Below are positions 19,937 to 31,456 of a stretch of 64,000 bases of DNA, piece by piece (within the stretch, counting starts at the first letter, position 1; every line of letters begins with the position of its first letter). The stretch covers positions 1,686,501 to 1,750,500 of the forward strand of contig CANUEZ040000165.1 in assembly GCA_948099385.1 (NCBI GenBank). Reading direction: 5' to 3'. The translations under genes and the position numbers were made by a program. The notes below the pieces were generated by a model that saw nothing but the letters and a program-made list of their open reading frames with translations, made no database searches and was not told the origin of the DNA. The stretch is from Fasciola hepatica (lineage: Eukaryota; Platyhelminthes; Trematoda; Plagiorchiida; Fasciolidae).

Positions 19937-20067
19937 GACTCGACGAAATACACTCGGCAGTGGTGGGTGCATAACCGGTGTGCATACCATCAAAGGAATT
20001 CTGGACTCTCGATCGGCCGTGGCCATTACCTTTTCTGTGCAAACTGAACTGGACTGAACGACTGACC
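19937..20067 (+). mobile_element. Older CR1 3' end, downstream half of the target (copy 2)
   Basis: Continuation of 15240-15394 after the inserted CR1, ending in degenerate actga repeats. See 1820-1950 for the copy-1 equivalent. Confidence 0.8.
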
Positions 20068-21833
20068 TTACACTGGCACTTTGTTTGACTGAGCGCACGG
20101 CGGACGTTGCGATTGGGCGTGGTGGGTACGTAACGGGGTTCGTGTGTGGTTGTTTTTATCATTATTCTTCCCCTATAACACAAAAAGTAATTGTGAGGGC
20201 GTGTAGCAGTGTAATTTTCCTGTTCCTCCATCTCAAGAGTGTCCTCGAAGGTTCTTGCTGACGTCCGTGGATGCGGATTTTCGGTATACTTTCTGGGGGC
20301 TCGGCAGTTAGTAAGCAGGACGAACTTTAGGGAGTGGACTTCGTTCGCTTTTCCTCTTTTAGGTCTGTTCAGTCACGTAAGTTAATTCTCACGTGGGTCG
20401 AGCTATTGGGACTAGAGGGTTTCGTGTGCATCAACCAATCGGACCGATTACAAGTGCATAAGTGCATCCGCATTTCTGTTCATTTAGTAGCGATTCTTGC
20501 ACGGGTTAAAAATGGAATTTGACGGATGAAGTAGACGATCAGAGTACTGTATGTTTTTGTAATCACCGGTTCATTCCCGATGTTCGATCGAGTACATCGG
20601 GATGCCCAGTAATATCAAATTACAGGTCGTTCTATTTCATGCGCCGTAAAATGGGTGGAAAAAGGATTATCAATAAGAATTCGTAGTCTTAGGAGATAAA
20701 AGTAAGCAGGGGGAAACGGAATTTGGGGAAAGTGACGGGAAGTAATGAGATCACGCATTTTACACTGTTGGCATCAACCGTCCAGAAACCTTTCAAAACC
20801 CGATCCGTGCAATAACGCAAGTCACCCAAAAACCGGCTTCGCAATGGTTTTGCTTCAAGGGATGTTCCGTTGATCCCTGTATATTGAGGTTCCAGCTAAT
20901 ATTTTGACGGGACTATTGCACAGTGGCGCTAGAGAACTATCCAATTTCGAGGTGCTGACACATCTGATTTATATCGTTCATCGCATTGTACTTCATGGTT
21001 ACTGGTTTTAAATGGATGCTAGCCTTTTGATGCGCCCCCCGTTACAGTAATCACTGATCTTAATTGAAAACGGAGTAGTAGCTAAGTGTCCAGGTGCGGT
21101 CTCGACCGTCCACATAGCTGAAGTGTGAGTCACACCACTCAGTCAGTTGCACATTGACAGTCTGGTCAGGTCACAGGGCTGGAGGCTCGGGCCAATAGAT
21201 CAGTCCAGATTCTTGCACCAGCGGCGGGCTGGTTACCGGTTAAACGCAGTCTCTGAATACTTATTTCGTTCAGGTCGGGTCACGGTAATTACAGCTTCGA
21301 CCAGTGAACTTCCACTAAAGAGCTTTGAAGTTCCCACTGCGTTGCGACAGAAGTGATCAATGTTATGGTTTTTAGGGATAGAACTGCAATAAAGAGAATC
21401 AAAACCAGGTCCCCTCTTGGTAAATCTACTCGGAGGTTTGGGACGCCAACAGTCAGTGGAAAGCTATCATTTAATTATTTTACATTTGTGACTGAAGCTC
21501 ACAAAGGCTTGTGAGCTACTAATTACCGTTCAAGTTAGTACAGCTTAGTAATAAGCCACCGCCGGATTCGTGAATCAGTCGTCCGACCTCTGTTCGTGTA
21601 AGCTACCATATATTTTCAGTCTGTAAAGTATGCCCCTTGGACGACGCATTGATGAATTATTCGTAATGTTTGTAAGTTCAGTAAATTGACGTTGAAGACA
21701 TGACCTAAATATGTGGGCGATTTGATGCTCGAGACAATTAAGCAACATTAGCACGCCGTTGGTACATCTAGACCGTTCCGTACTACGTGCAACTCATTGT
21801 TCTTAATCCTGGTGTTTACATATTTTATTAAAA
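20068..21833. other. Region 5' of RPL37, copy 2
   Basis: Same as 1951-3716. No gene or named repeat recognised. Confidence 0.4.
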
Positions 21834-21887
21834 ATGCGTTCCGTGAACCCCACACTTGAAAAGTATGGTTTTCTCTTCCAGTTCATC

Positions 21888-22157
21888 ATGACGAAGGGTA
21901 CGACATCATTTGGTAAGCGGCTAAACAAGACTCATACTCAGTGCCGCCGGTGTGGTCGAAGGGCATTCCACATTCAGAAGAAGAAATGTGCATCCTGTGG
22001 ATATCCTAGTGCTCGACTGCGTGGTTACAACTGGTCTGAGAAGGCTCGTCGCCGGCGTACCACGGGCACGGGAAGGATGCTGCACCTGAAGAGCGTCCAC
22101 AGGCGTTTCAGACACGGTTTTCGTTCAGGTCCTCCGAAACCTGTGAAGTCTGGTTAA
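21888..22157 (+). CDS. RPL37: 60S ribosomal protein L37 (eL37), copy 2
   Basis: Identical in protein sequence to the gene at 3771-4040, with the same splice-acceptor-like tract before the ATG (21869-21881), the same four zinc-binding cysteines and the same AATAAA at 22167-22172. If the long duplication is real, the genome carries two equivalent L37 genes 18.1 kb apart in the same direction. If it is an assembly artefact, this is the other allele. Confidence 0.96.
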   Translation: MTKGTTSFGKRLNKTHTQCRRCGRRAFHIQKKKCASCGYPSARLRGYNWSEKARRRRTTGTGRMLHLKSVHRRFRHGFRSGPPKPVKSG

Positions 22158-22260
22158 TTATAATGGAATAAATGTTGTCGGTTGAGCCCGTTTTTTTGTC
22201 GGCACTAGCGGTTTTCAGTGCTTATGACTTACATAGAGTCATCCATGTCACTCAAATATC

Positions 22261-22529
22261 GGTTGTGGTCGAATGGTTAAAAGCGTTTGGTTGCCACGTT
22301 TAAGGTCAGAGGTTCGAATCCCCTCCACTACCGGTCATTTAGAAGATAGACTAGTTCCCAATACCGCCCGGCTCTTTTCCACCTGACCTACTGTTACATA
22401 ATGTGGCTGTCCACTCAAAGTCGCAGGGTCTTGTTGCTGATTAGCCCTAAAAGTGCAGTGGCCCTTGGTGGCTATTAGATATACATCTGCTGTACTCATG
22501 CGCCGGCCTGTAATGCTGTCTTAGCGATG
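22261..22529 (+). mobile_element. tRNA-derived SINE S1, copy-2 equivalent
   Basis: Duplicate of 4144-4412, with intact B box ggttcgaatcc and paired acceptor-like arms. Confidence 0.85.
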
Positions 22530-23366
22530 TGCTTTCAGACGTCGATTAAGGTTACCATTCTGTACTGTTGACCAGCAAGTTTCTTCTGGGTACAGATTTT
22601 AGGATGGACAGGCCATGTGAGCCTCGTAAGATAAAAAGACCCACTGGAAAAACTAATTTTAAAGGAAAAACACTACGTTAGAAGATCAAATCCGATCTAG
22701 AACCTCATCTTGTGCAACTGATCGAACCCATTAAGTATCCGGACTTCCACGAAGTCAGGACCATCCCTGATGAGCAGTTTCGTATCATCGGTCGGCATCA
22801 GTTTAACCCGATTATTTCAATGTGTTTTGCTGTTCCTCAGGTAGATTTTCAGGAAACAATGCCGGCGGTCAAGGTAGCTACCAGGGTTTTGAGGACGAAA
22901 CGATGCAGTGGCTCAAATCAGTCGTTAGAGAAACTGATTTCCCCCCGCTTTTATTGTTATGGTAACATCGATGTCATACTTCTCAACTGTACGGTCTTTG
23001 TGTGCTTGCAGAGAATGTAGTACATTGCCGCGAGTACTGCTCTTTAACGGCGGTACTGCGCGTGGGACCAAGTACTGTGATCAGTAGCGTATGGCTATTT
23101 GCTCGTATTCATTCGTTTGTCTCTAGTTTTGTCGAATCACTAGTCCATACCAGAATTCATGATATGCAACCACTATCTGAAATTGAACTGTCGTTATCTA
23201 ACCACTCTCATGAGGACCAGTAGTGTTCTGTCGTCAAGGTAAGATCATCCCGAAGCGGTGTGGATTATGGGGTTCATCGGTATTGCACTGTAAGATTCTG
23301 CACCACTCGATTACGGTGAAAAAGTCACATCGGACTTTTTAGTTTGCTACTCTTTCTAGTGTTGCA

Positions 23367-23589
23367 TTGTGTGATATGTATTTTGCACTCGGAGTGGCGG
23401 ATTCTGTTGCTCTGCTAGCCCAGACCAACCCTTGTTGGCCGTACACCAAACCTCTAAGTATCCTTTTTGCTATCATATGTTTGCGCATCAGTGCAATGAA
23501 AACGGTGTATGGCCCACAGCCCCGAAGTCTCACTTCACTATTATGGACAACCGGCAAGCTGACCCCAAAAACTTCGGAGTGTAGATTCA
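23367..23589 (-). mobile_element. SINE S1 fragment, minus strand, copy 2
   Basis: Duplicate of 5250-5472. Confidence 0.55.
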
Positions 23590-23596
23590 CTTAAGG

Positions 23597-25717
23597 TCCA
23601 AACAGATAGACAAGTTCTGTTTTCTGGGCAGCTGCATATTGGATGAGATGTCTTCGCGTATGCCGAAGGCTCGTTTGGCATTTGCCAACTTGAGTCATCT
23701 GTGTTGTCGATATGAGATCCGTTTATCCATCAAGGGTTGAATGTACGTTGCAGTAGTCAGGCCAGTGATTCTGTATACTTCGGAAACGTGATCACTGCGG
23801 GTGTCGGATATTTGATGATTGTTGGTGTTTGGACACCAATACGTTCGTTGCATTGCTCGAATATAGTGGGAACACCGTATAAACAATGTTAAAGTTGAAC
23901 GGAGAGCCTTAGGTTGGCGAACCAAATCATTAGATGAAGCACTCAAGCTCACCAGGCTAAGATGGTTGGGACATGTGTTGCGCATGTCCGCTGACAGGAT
24001 TCCTTGGCTTTCTTAGACCTGAAAGGCGCCTTCGATTCAGTTGACCGAACATCGCTTTTTAGTGTTCTTCATCGGAAAGGTATGCCCAGAAGTTCGTGAA
24101 CCTAATGAGATCATTGTATTCTCATACTTCTGGCCGCGTTAAGGTTTACGGTGAACTATCCGGTCGGTTCGAAACGACCAGTGGTGTTCGACAACTATGT
24201 CCCACGTCTCCATTCCTTTTCAACTTCGTCATGGACGAAATAATGGAGAGTGCGCTGCAAAATCTTCAGGATGTAGGCGTCGAACTAGGAAATAGTGTCA
24301 AGGTGTGTGAACTAGATTACGCGGACGACGTTGTCTGCTTGTTCGAATGCACGGAACATGCTCAACGTGCACTAGATAATCTCGCAAGAGCTGTAGCTCC
24401 ATTCGGCATGTGCTTTGTACCTTCAAAGTGTAAGGTGATGTTACAAGACTGGACGTCAACAATTCCGAGCTTGATGCTCGATAGGGAGGTGCTGTCAGTT
24501 GTCGACCACTTCACCTACCTCGGTAGCTGCGTGACGACGGATGGGAGCACAGTAGAAGAGGTGAACACGCGTATATCCAAGGCTCGAGCGGCGTACGCTG
24601 GACTGAAGCACTTGTGGCGCCGACCTGATATTTCACTGAAGTTGAAAGGTCGTGTATACTGTGCTGCAGTGCGTTCGGTTTTGTTGTATGGTTGCGAAAC
24701 TTGGAGTCTGCGTGCTGAAGATATTCGTCGTCTTGAGGTTTTCGACCACCGATGTTTACGCAGTATCGCTAGGATTGGGTGGAATAGCCGAGTAAGCAAC
24801 GATGAGGTCAGAAAGCGAGTATTGGGTACTAATTCAGAGAACGTTCTGTCACAGCGTATCCAGCTTAGTAGGCTTCGTTAGTTGGGACACGTGTTACGTA
24901 TGGCAAACACACGTCTACCGTACCGTGTCCTATTCTCCGCCCCTCCTAGGGAGTGGAAGAGACCACGTGGAGGTCAACAGATAACGTGGCAGCGAGGAAT
25001 GAGAAAATGTACAGCAGACTTAGGAAAAGTAGGTGCTTCACGTCTTCGTGGTTGAGGTCCAAAAGATCCATCTACCAGTTGGCTGGATACACTGAAGGGT
25101 ATGGCAGCGAACCGCGAGTAGTGGCGATCGTGTTGTCACTTTGTGTCGAATCAGAATGACTGATCGATGTTTGTTTGTACAGTTAGACTGTGTATTCTGT
25201 GTGTTGGCTACTAGGGCATTCTTTCCTTTTCCCACCCATGTAGGTCCACTCCCTGTCCATCTTGTATATTCATACTTTCTAATTCAACGTGCAACATGGT
25301 GAGAAAGGTAGTGGTCAGTGGGGCTTGCCCTACTGTTTAACGCTGTACGATGATGATGATGATTCCTAGGCGCGCACTGTTTAGTGAGGCGGGTAACGGT
25401 TAGAAGTTGAGTAAGTAAAGTAAGTCCATAACATGGAAGAACGGTATGGACTTGGTCATGTGGAGTGAGTTAGATTTCCTGGGTGGGAACCAAGAGGCCC
25501 TCCCGCTTAGTGGTTGTATACGTTAGAGGAAATGGCTAGGTGTCGCAATCGGTGGCGCTCTTACATTTATGAACTTTTTTGCCGACCACAGTAATATTTG
25601 TAGTTCTCTTATTGCTGCTCCCATATTGGTGTTCTTCGGCATCATTTCGGCTTGAGGCTGTGGGTTTCAGATGGCTACCGAAGCCACGGCACACAGTGCT
25701 TGTTTGATGGTTGTCGG
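23597..25717 (+). mobile_element. Split RTE-like element B1, copy 2
   Basis: Duplicate of 5480-7600. The halves 23597-24004 and 25368-25717 are separated by the nested RTE. Confidence 0.8.
24005..25360 (+). mobile_element. Nested 5'-truncated RTE, copy 2
   Basis: Duplicate of 5888-7243 with the same gattcct repeats at 23998-24004 and 25361-25367. Its reverse transcriptase frame (24096-24881, with LDYADD) is the same as in copy 1, including the TAG that ends it. Confidence 0.9.
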
Positions 25718-25871
25718 GAGTGAGTGGGTACTGGCAGTCACATCCGATGGGCAAAGAATGCGATCTGTTCGTATCCACGCTAAATTCCATCATGGAATGC
25801 CGATCACTGTTTGGTGCTTTTCAACGGCTGAAACCAGGGATAACCCGTGGATTACCTCAACGATTCTAGAC

Positions 25872-26097
25872 CGATGACGATTGATTGGTTTAAAGTGTTC
25901 ACCGCCGAACATGTCAGGGATTTGAGCCCCGCCACCGCGGATCACTGGTGGTGAACAATAATCATCCCGTGGGAACTTTATGTGGTTCTTCACGCAGAGT
26001 TTCGCTCGATTTGTGGGTTATTTCTATCACTGCAGTCGGTTTTTGGGTTTGCCGGGTATATCACTTTTACTGCACTAATGCGCATGCATGCAATAAA
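25872..26097 (+). mobile_element. SINE S1, copy 2 of the diverged element
   Basis: Duplicate of 7755-7980, tail gcatgcatgcaataaaaa. Confidence 0.75.
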
Positions 26098-27014
26098 AAC
26101 GATCACGTTGATCGATTCCCGAATGTCAATGGAACATTTATTACAGCGAGATGAGTAAACGCAGTGTAGGTATAACATTCCTTAACACGAGTTATAATTA
26201 TTCATCCAAATACTTAGTTTTCAAGGGTAAATATTTCGTCTCCATCGAATTCCGGTCCTAATACTACCAAAAATTCCCTCAGTGTCCCCAGTATTTCATG
26301 TTACGTTGGATTTTTGTCTGTATGGGCTTATTTCTGCGGTTGTTTACGCTTAGCCGCTCTTGTTCAGCTTATGCTGCATTCGCCGCGTACCCTATATGTG
26401 TGCTCCAAAAATAATAAGTTATTGTTGATCACTCATTACTTTGACCTGTACACGGATGAAAAAGAATGCCGACTCTGAGTGCCCCTATGAGAAGAATTGG
26501 GGATCTCCATCCATTAACCGAGGTTCGTCGATACGTAACCCTGACGAATCAACCTGGACGACAGCCACTCATTCTTCCATTAGTTTTTTCTTCCAGGCTT
26601 CACTAATAATGACGGTGTTGCAAACGTTGGCCCTTGTCCATTCTCAGTGCTTGGAGCAAGCTCCCGAATGAAAGCCAAATACAAATTCCTTTGTTATAAA
26701 TGTCGCAAGTTTGATCCCGCTCATTGCTCATAAGTACCGTCGATACGCAAACCACTAAGCTCACTGAACAACCGGCCCATACATAGGTGACCAACATATG
26801 AGTTAAACAAGCGTCCGAGGGGTCCGAGACTTCATAAGATCCGTCGTTGTGCGTCACGAGCGACCTCTGAAGTTTTGTGTCTCTCAAGAACAGCCTGTGG
26901 GTCTGTAAGTAACGGGTTAATTCTTTCACCCTTATCGCGCTGGACAAATAGGACGTAAGGGTCTCCTGAACAGGCTCTCGGTACGTACTCTATCCTAACC
27001 GGAACATCCAGATC

Positions 27015-27247
27015 CGTGGTGATTAAGTGGCGTTAGTTTATCACCACAAGCTCTTGCTTCGAACTTAGCCACCGCCGGTCGCATTGATGGTGAACGCCAT
27101 TCAGCTGTCACTCGGCTCGTTACCTCGCCCGACCAATTAGGGAAATATGTGGTTCTCCAGTCCATGTCTCAGGGACTTGTTTGCTGGTTATATTTGTTGG
27201 TTCAGTGGGTCTCGGGTCATAGGATGTGCTCGCTCCACTTCAAAAAT
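27015..27247 (+). mobile_element. SINE S1, strongly diverged, copy 2
   Basis: Duplicate of 8898-9130. Confidence 0.55.
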
Positions 27248-27756
27248 GTGTAAGCGTAGAATAAAGCACTGAGTTCAACTGTATCGGAAATTCTACTCAC
27301 ACGGGTGGGTTTGGCGTGTTTTTAGAAACCCTCCGTCGTTTGAACAGCCGTCAAACTAATGAATAAAGTTACTTATTTCTGCTTGCCTTCCAGACACCGG
27401 CGGAGACCTGTAGCCCTACTGTGCACAAGCGCTTATTTACCGAGATTCCCTCTGATTATGAACTCAATTTTACCACTCAAAGGGTGTTACGGATTGTTGT
27501 CCCGTAGTTGAATAACTCGCAGATAAACGAACCCTGAGTCCTGCGTCAGAGAAAATAAGTTTGGTTTACTATTTTGACTGACAGAAATCTAATCAATGAA
27601 TAATATCAACGTACTCTAGACTATGGGCAACCCGACTGCAATGTGCAAACAAACGACGGAACTCCAAGACAGTCGCTACGGCGTCAAGCGAAACAGGTTT
27701 TACGAGGGAAAGTTCCACGACAATCAAAGGTTAGACAATTATAGGACGCTATACTA

Positions 27757-28247
27757 TAAATGCAAGCAATCACAATAAAGAGTCTGTAGGGTAGGAAGTA
27801 TGTCCGAGATCGACGAATAAGGATGAGACATCACGAAAACCAGAGTAACAGTAAGGCGTTTGATCATTCTAGATGTGTAATCATTAGGTATGGTGGGGGT
27901 GCGAGTATGATTAAATGCGCTCAAAGTGGATCACAATGTGTGAACAACGACAACTGAAAACCAGTAAAGGGGAACATGGCTAAACCAGTCTAAATGAAGA
28001 AGCCATAGGGTAGGAAGCATATTCTAAGTCGACGGATTGGGGTGAAACATCACGGAGACCAGATTAACAGTAAAGTCGAGGATAAGGACCTCGTACAGAC
28101 ACCTTCAGTCAGTCTAAGTATGTGTTATCAGGTGTGGTGGGAGTGGGAGTGTAATGAGGCGCAAATAAAATGGCCCTCAAAGTTTAGACAATAACAAACG
28201 AATATGAGATGGGGAAACACGACTAAACCAACATGCAAATGATGATC
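27757..28247. repeat. Tandem repeat of about 219 bp, copy 2
   Basis: Duplicate of 9640-10130 with one visible substitution (aaacggccc to aaatggccc). Confidence 0.7.
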
Positions 28248-28500
28248 AGATAGCACGTGAACTTAGGAATAAAGAAAACAGCTCAGGCTAGGGGAGCGAA
28301 ACGTTCACCGGAGACTGGTCGATGCGGGTTGGAAATGAAAACACGATTAGGAACCCATACCGAAGAGAAAAATAACATTATGGGAAAACACGGGCGAAGA
28401 ACGTGAATCAAATTTCACTGTTATACGGCCGGGCATAGTCTACGATCGTGTCAAAACGAGATCAAACTCAGATGAAAGGGTGCGTGTTCATCATCGATCA

Positions 28501-28690
28501 GCGGTAAACAGTAGGGCAAGCCCCACTGATCTTTGTCTTTTTCACCATGTTGCACGTTGAATTAGAAAGTATGAATATACAAGATGGACAGGGAGTGGAC
28601 CTACATGGGTGGGAAAAGGAAAGAATGCCTTAGTAGCCAACACAGCATAACTGTACAGACGCACATCGATCGATCATTCTAATTCGACAA
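28501..28690 (-). mobile_element. RTE 3' end fragment, minus strand, copy 2
   Basis: Duplicate of 10384-10573. Confidence 0.85.
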
Positions 28691-29881
28691 CCAGGGTCGA
28701 ATAATGAATTTCGGTCGGCGAGCTGAATCCTCTTTATCAAGTTTCATACATGTCGTTACAAAAGGGTTCAAACTGAGCTGACCTACAGCGAAAGCGTCCC
28801 AGTCTGATACATGTAGAGAGGGCTCTTTGGTTATTTCAGAGACATGCGGTTGTGTCACACTTCGCATCTTGGGTTCACGTTATGCCAAAGGTGCGTGCGA
28901 GGCAAAGTTGCTGACCAACCTGCAGGAGGATGCTCACGTTGAAGACTCCGAGGTTCAGTAGTGGACGACATATGAGAAAGCACGAGACCTTCGATAACAA
29001 CAGAACTTGGAGATATTAGGGGATGAGCTCCGAGGAAGTTGCCTGGAGAGTCACTAAGAAACGGAATATAGAGTGAACAGAAGTAGCTATAGTGGAAGAA
29101 TGGTAGTCAAAGTAGGCTTCGTAAATCCGAGCTATGGCCCACTTTCTACTATCGACCCCTCGATGGACGATGCGATCGTTATTATCCTGTCCCTTCACTT
29201 GTACAGCGTGGCATTTTCCGTGCTCCCGGAAGTCTCAGAAAACCTGTTGAAGTGTGCCAGATCAGACTGAATAATCATTAAACCGCCAGATCACAACGCC
29301 GCGCCTTTTATGCTAATCGAGTATTTATCTGCAGTCTGATCTAAATCGGGTCGATTATCAGCAGTCAGTATGGCAGACGCATCATTAGCCTAATCGGCCC
29401 TACTGGGCGTAAACCTGAATAGACACTCGGATTCGAGAATGTCCCATTTTCGCTTTAAGCATCGCGTTTTCAATTCCTCTCAGTGCATTGTAGTTTTTGC
29501 GTGCCGTGTTGTCGTCCTTTGATGTTATCGCGGGCTGGAGCAATTGAAATCACGAGCGGAGGTCGGGTATATAGGCCGTACGTGAAAAATTACGGAGTAG
29601 AAAGCGACCGTCACAACAACGTGTTATACGCTTATGGGAACACCTGAACGGACATTTCCAAGTTTTTGAGCACTAGACAGAAAAGATCCGATTTCTTCTG
29701 AATTTTACTTATTGAATTTTTGGGCTTGATTGATAATATCCAGTTTCAATTGGCCTATTTTGTATATGTCTTGGGATAAATAAAACACACCAGAATTGAG
29801 ACTATCAGCGTTCTGCTTCGTAATGACCGACTATTAAAATATCGTCTTCAAATTTGTGATTTCTTTCGGAATATACGAAAG

Positions 29882-30902
29882 TTGGAGAAAAACATTGGCA
29901 GTCCAAGGAGTCATGCGCGTGAAAATCAAACTGATTTCAGACCTGGTAGGGGTTGTATCGACTATATTATTTTTCTGAGTGAAGATTCAGGTAAGTTGCA
30001 AGCTCCCTTAGATAGCCTTAACAACAGTGTAGCAATGTTTGGGATGCGTTTTGCACCTCCAAAGTGTAAAATGCTGTTGCAGGACTGGGTCGGCTCAACA
30101 CCGAACCTTGTGTTGGCAGGGGAAGCTCTAGCTGAAGTGGTACATTTTGTTACCTGGGCAGTTACATTTCACCAGGTGGATGGATATCGGATGAAGTGTC
30201 ATCGCGTATACAGAAGGCGCATTTGGCTTTCGTCAACCTTCGTCATCTGTGGCACTGGCGTGACATCCGATTTTCTGTGAGGGGTAGAGTGCACAGTGCA
30301 GCGCTTAGGTCCGTTCTTTTACACGGTTCAGAAACATGACTGTTAAGAGTAAAAGATAGGCAAAAACTGTTGGTTTTCGAGCACTGATGTCTCCATAATA
30401 TTGCCCGGGTATGGTGGGAACGCCGTATCAGCAATGCTGAGGTTCGGCTTAAGGCGTTGGGAGGCAGAAGTCAGTCTGTGGATCAAGTGCTGAATCTAAT
30501 CAGGTTAAGGTGGTTGAGACATGTGTTACGCATGCCCACTGATAGACTTCCTCGGTGTACGCTGCTCTCTGAGGTCGGTAGTGATTGGAAGGTAGGTTGA
30601 GGTAGTCAGTCCATGACATGGCAAAGGGTAATAAAACATTGACCAGTGGACTTGGCCGCGTAGGACGTGTTAGACTTCCAGGTTGGGGTCCCCATGATTC
30701 GCCGACCAAATGGTTGGATACATTAAGTAAATGTCTGGGTGTCGTCCAATGACGTTGTTGCATTTGAAGTCTTTCTTTGTCTTAAAAATTTCCGCTCGTT
30801 ACTTTGATTTTTCGGATCTTTTTCACTCTATGGTTCTATTCCCTTTGCCCTTTACGGGACGATGCTGGAATGTAGCAACCGAAACCAGAGCACAGAAATG
30901 CG
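29882..30902 (+). pseudogene. RTE-like element E remnant, copy 2
   Basis: Duplicate of 11765-12785, including the deletion of the RT catalytic core. Confidence 0.8.
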
Positions 30903-31281
30903 AGGTTAGCGTGTGAATAAACCAAACTAACTTATACCCTAATTGCCGTGGAAGTCCTAATGCAAAAGCACAAGTGCTTTGAAAAACATCGTGCAAGAAG
31001 CAAAATTGAAGCGTATTGGTGACTTTGCTGCAAAACCCATTACGCAGCTCCACAAGTTGCAGAATTTCATTCACAGCAAACCGGTAGACCAGCACAACGC
31101 CCACTTCTTTATCCACATTCGGATGTGGGCCACTAACCAACAGCAAACGACGGGTCTGCAGACCAATTGCACCAACAAGCACCCTAGGGCGTGAGTCGAA
31201 CTGTGCAAATCCACACCCGTCCCGGGACAACAGGTGATCTTTCAAGGGGATAATTTCAGCGGCCAGCCAGGTTCGAACCAC
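30823..31281 (-). other. Unassigned 152-codon open frame (copy 2)
   Basis: Duplicate of 12706-13164, no ATG near the start and no recognised domain. The sequence between element E and the RTE tail (30903-31456) is the host DNA into which the RTE inserted. Confidence 0.15.
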
Positions 31282-31456
31282 TCATTGATTTGTTCCGGTT
31301 CTATCGGGGACGCCAGTGCTACAGAACCACCTACAACAGTGCCGACGATGTTAGTTCCATCAGCATCTGCGTGGTACCACTTGACCATTGATTGCTCTTG
31401 TCCCCAGAGATCCGACTTCAACCGGTGCTGCATTCCTAGGTTAACCGAAATTACTT

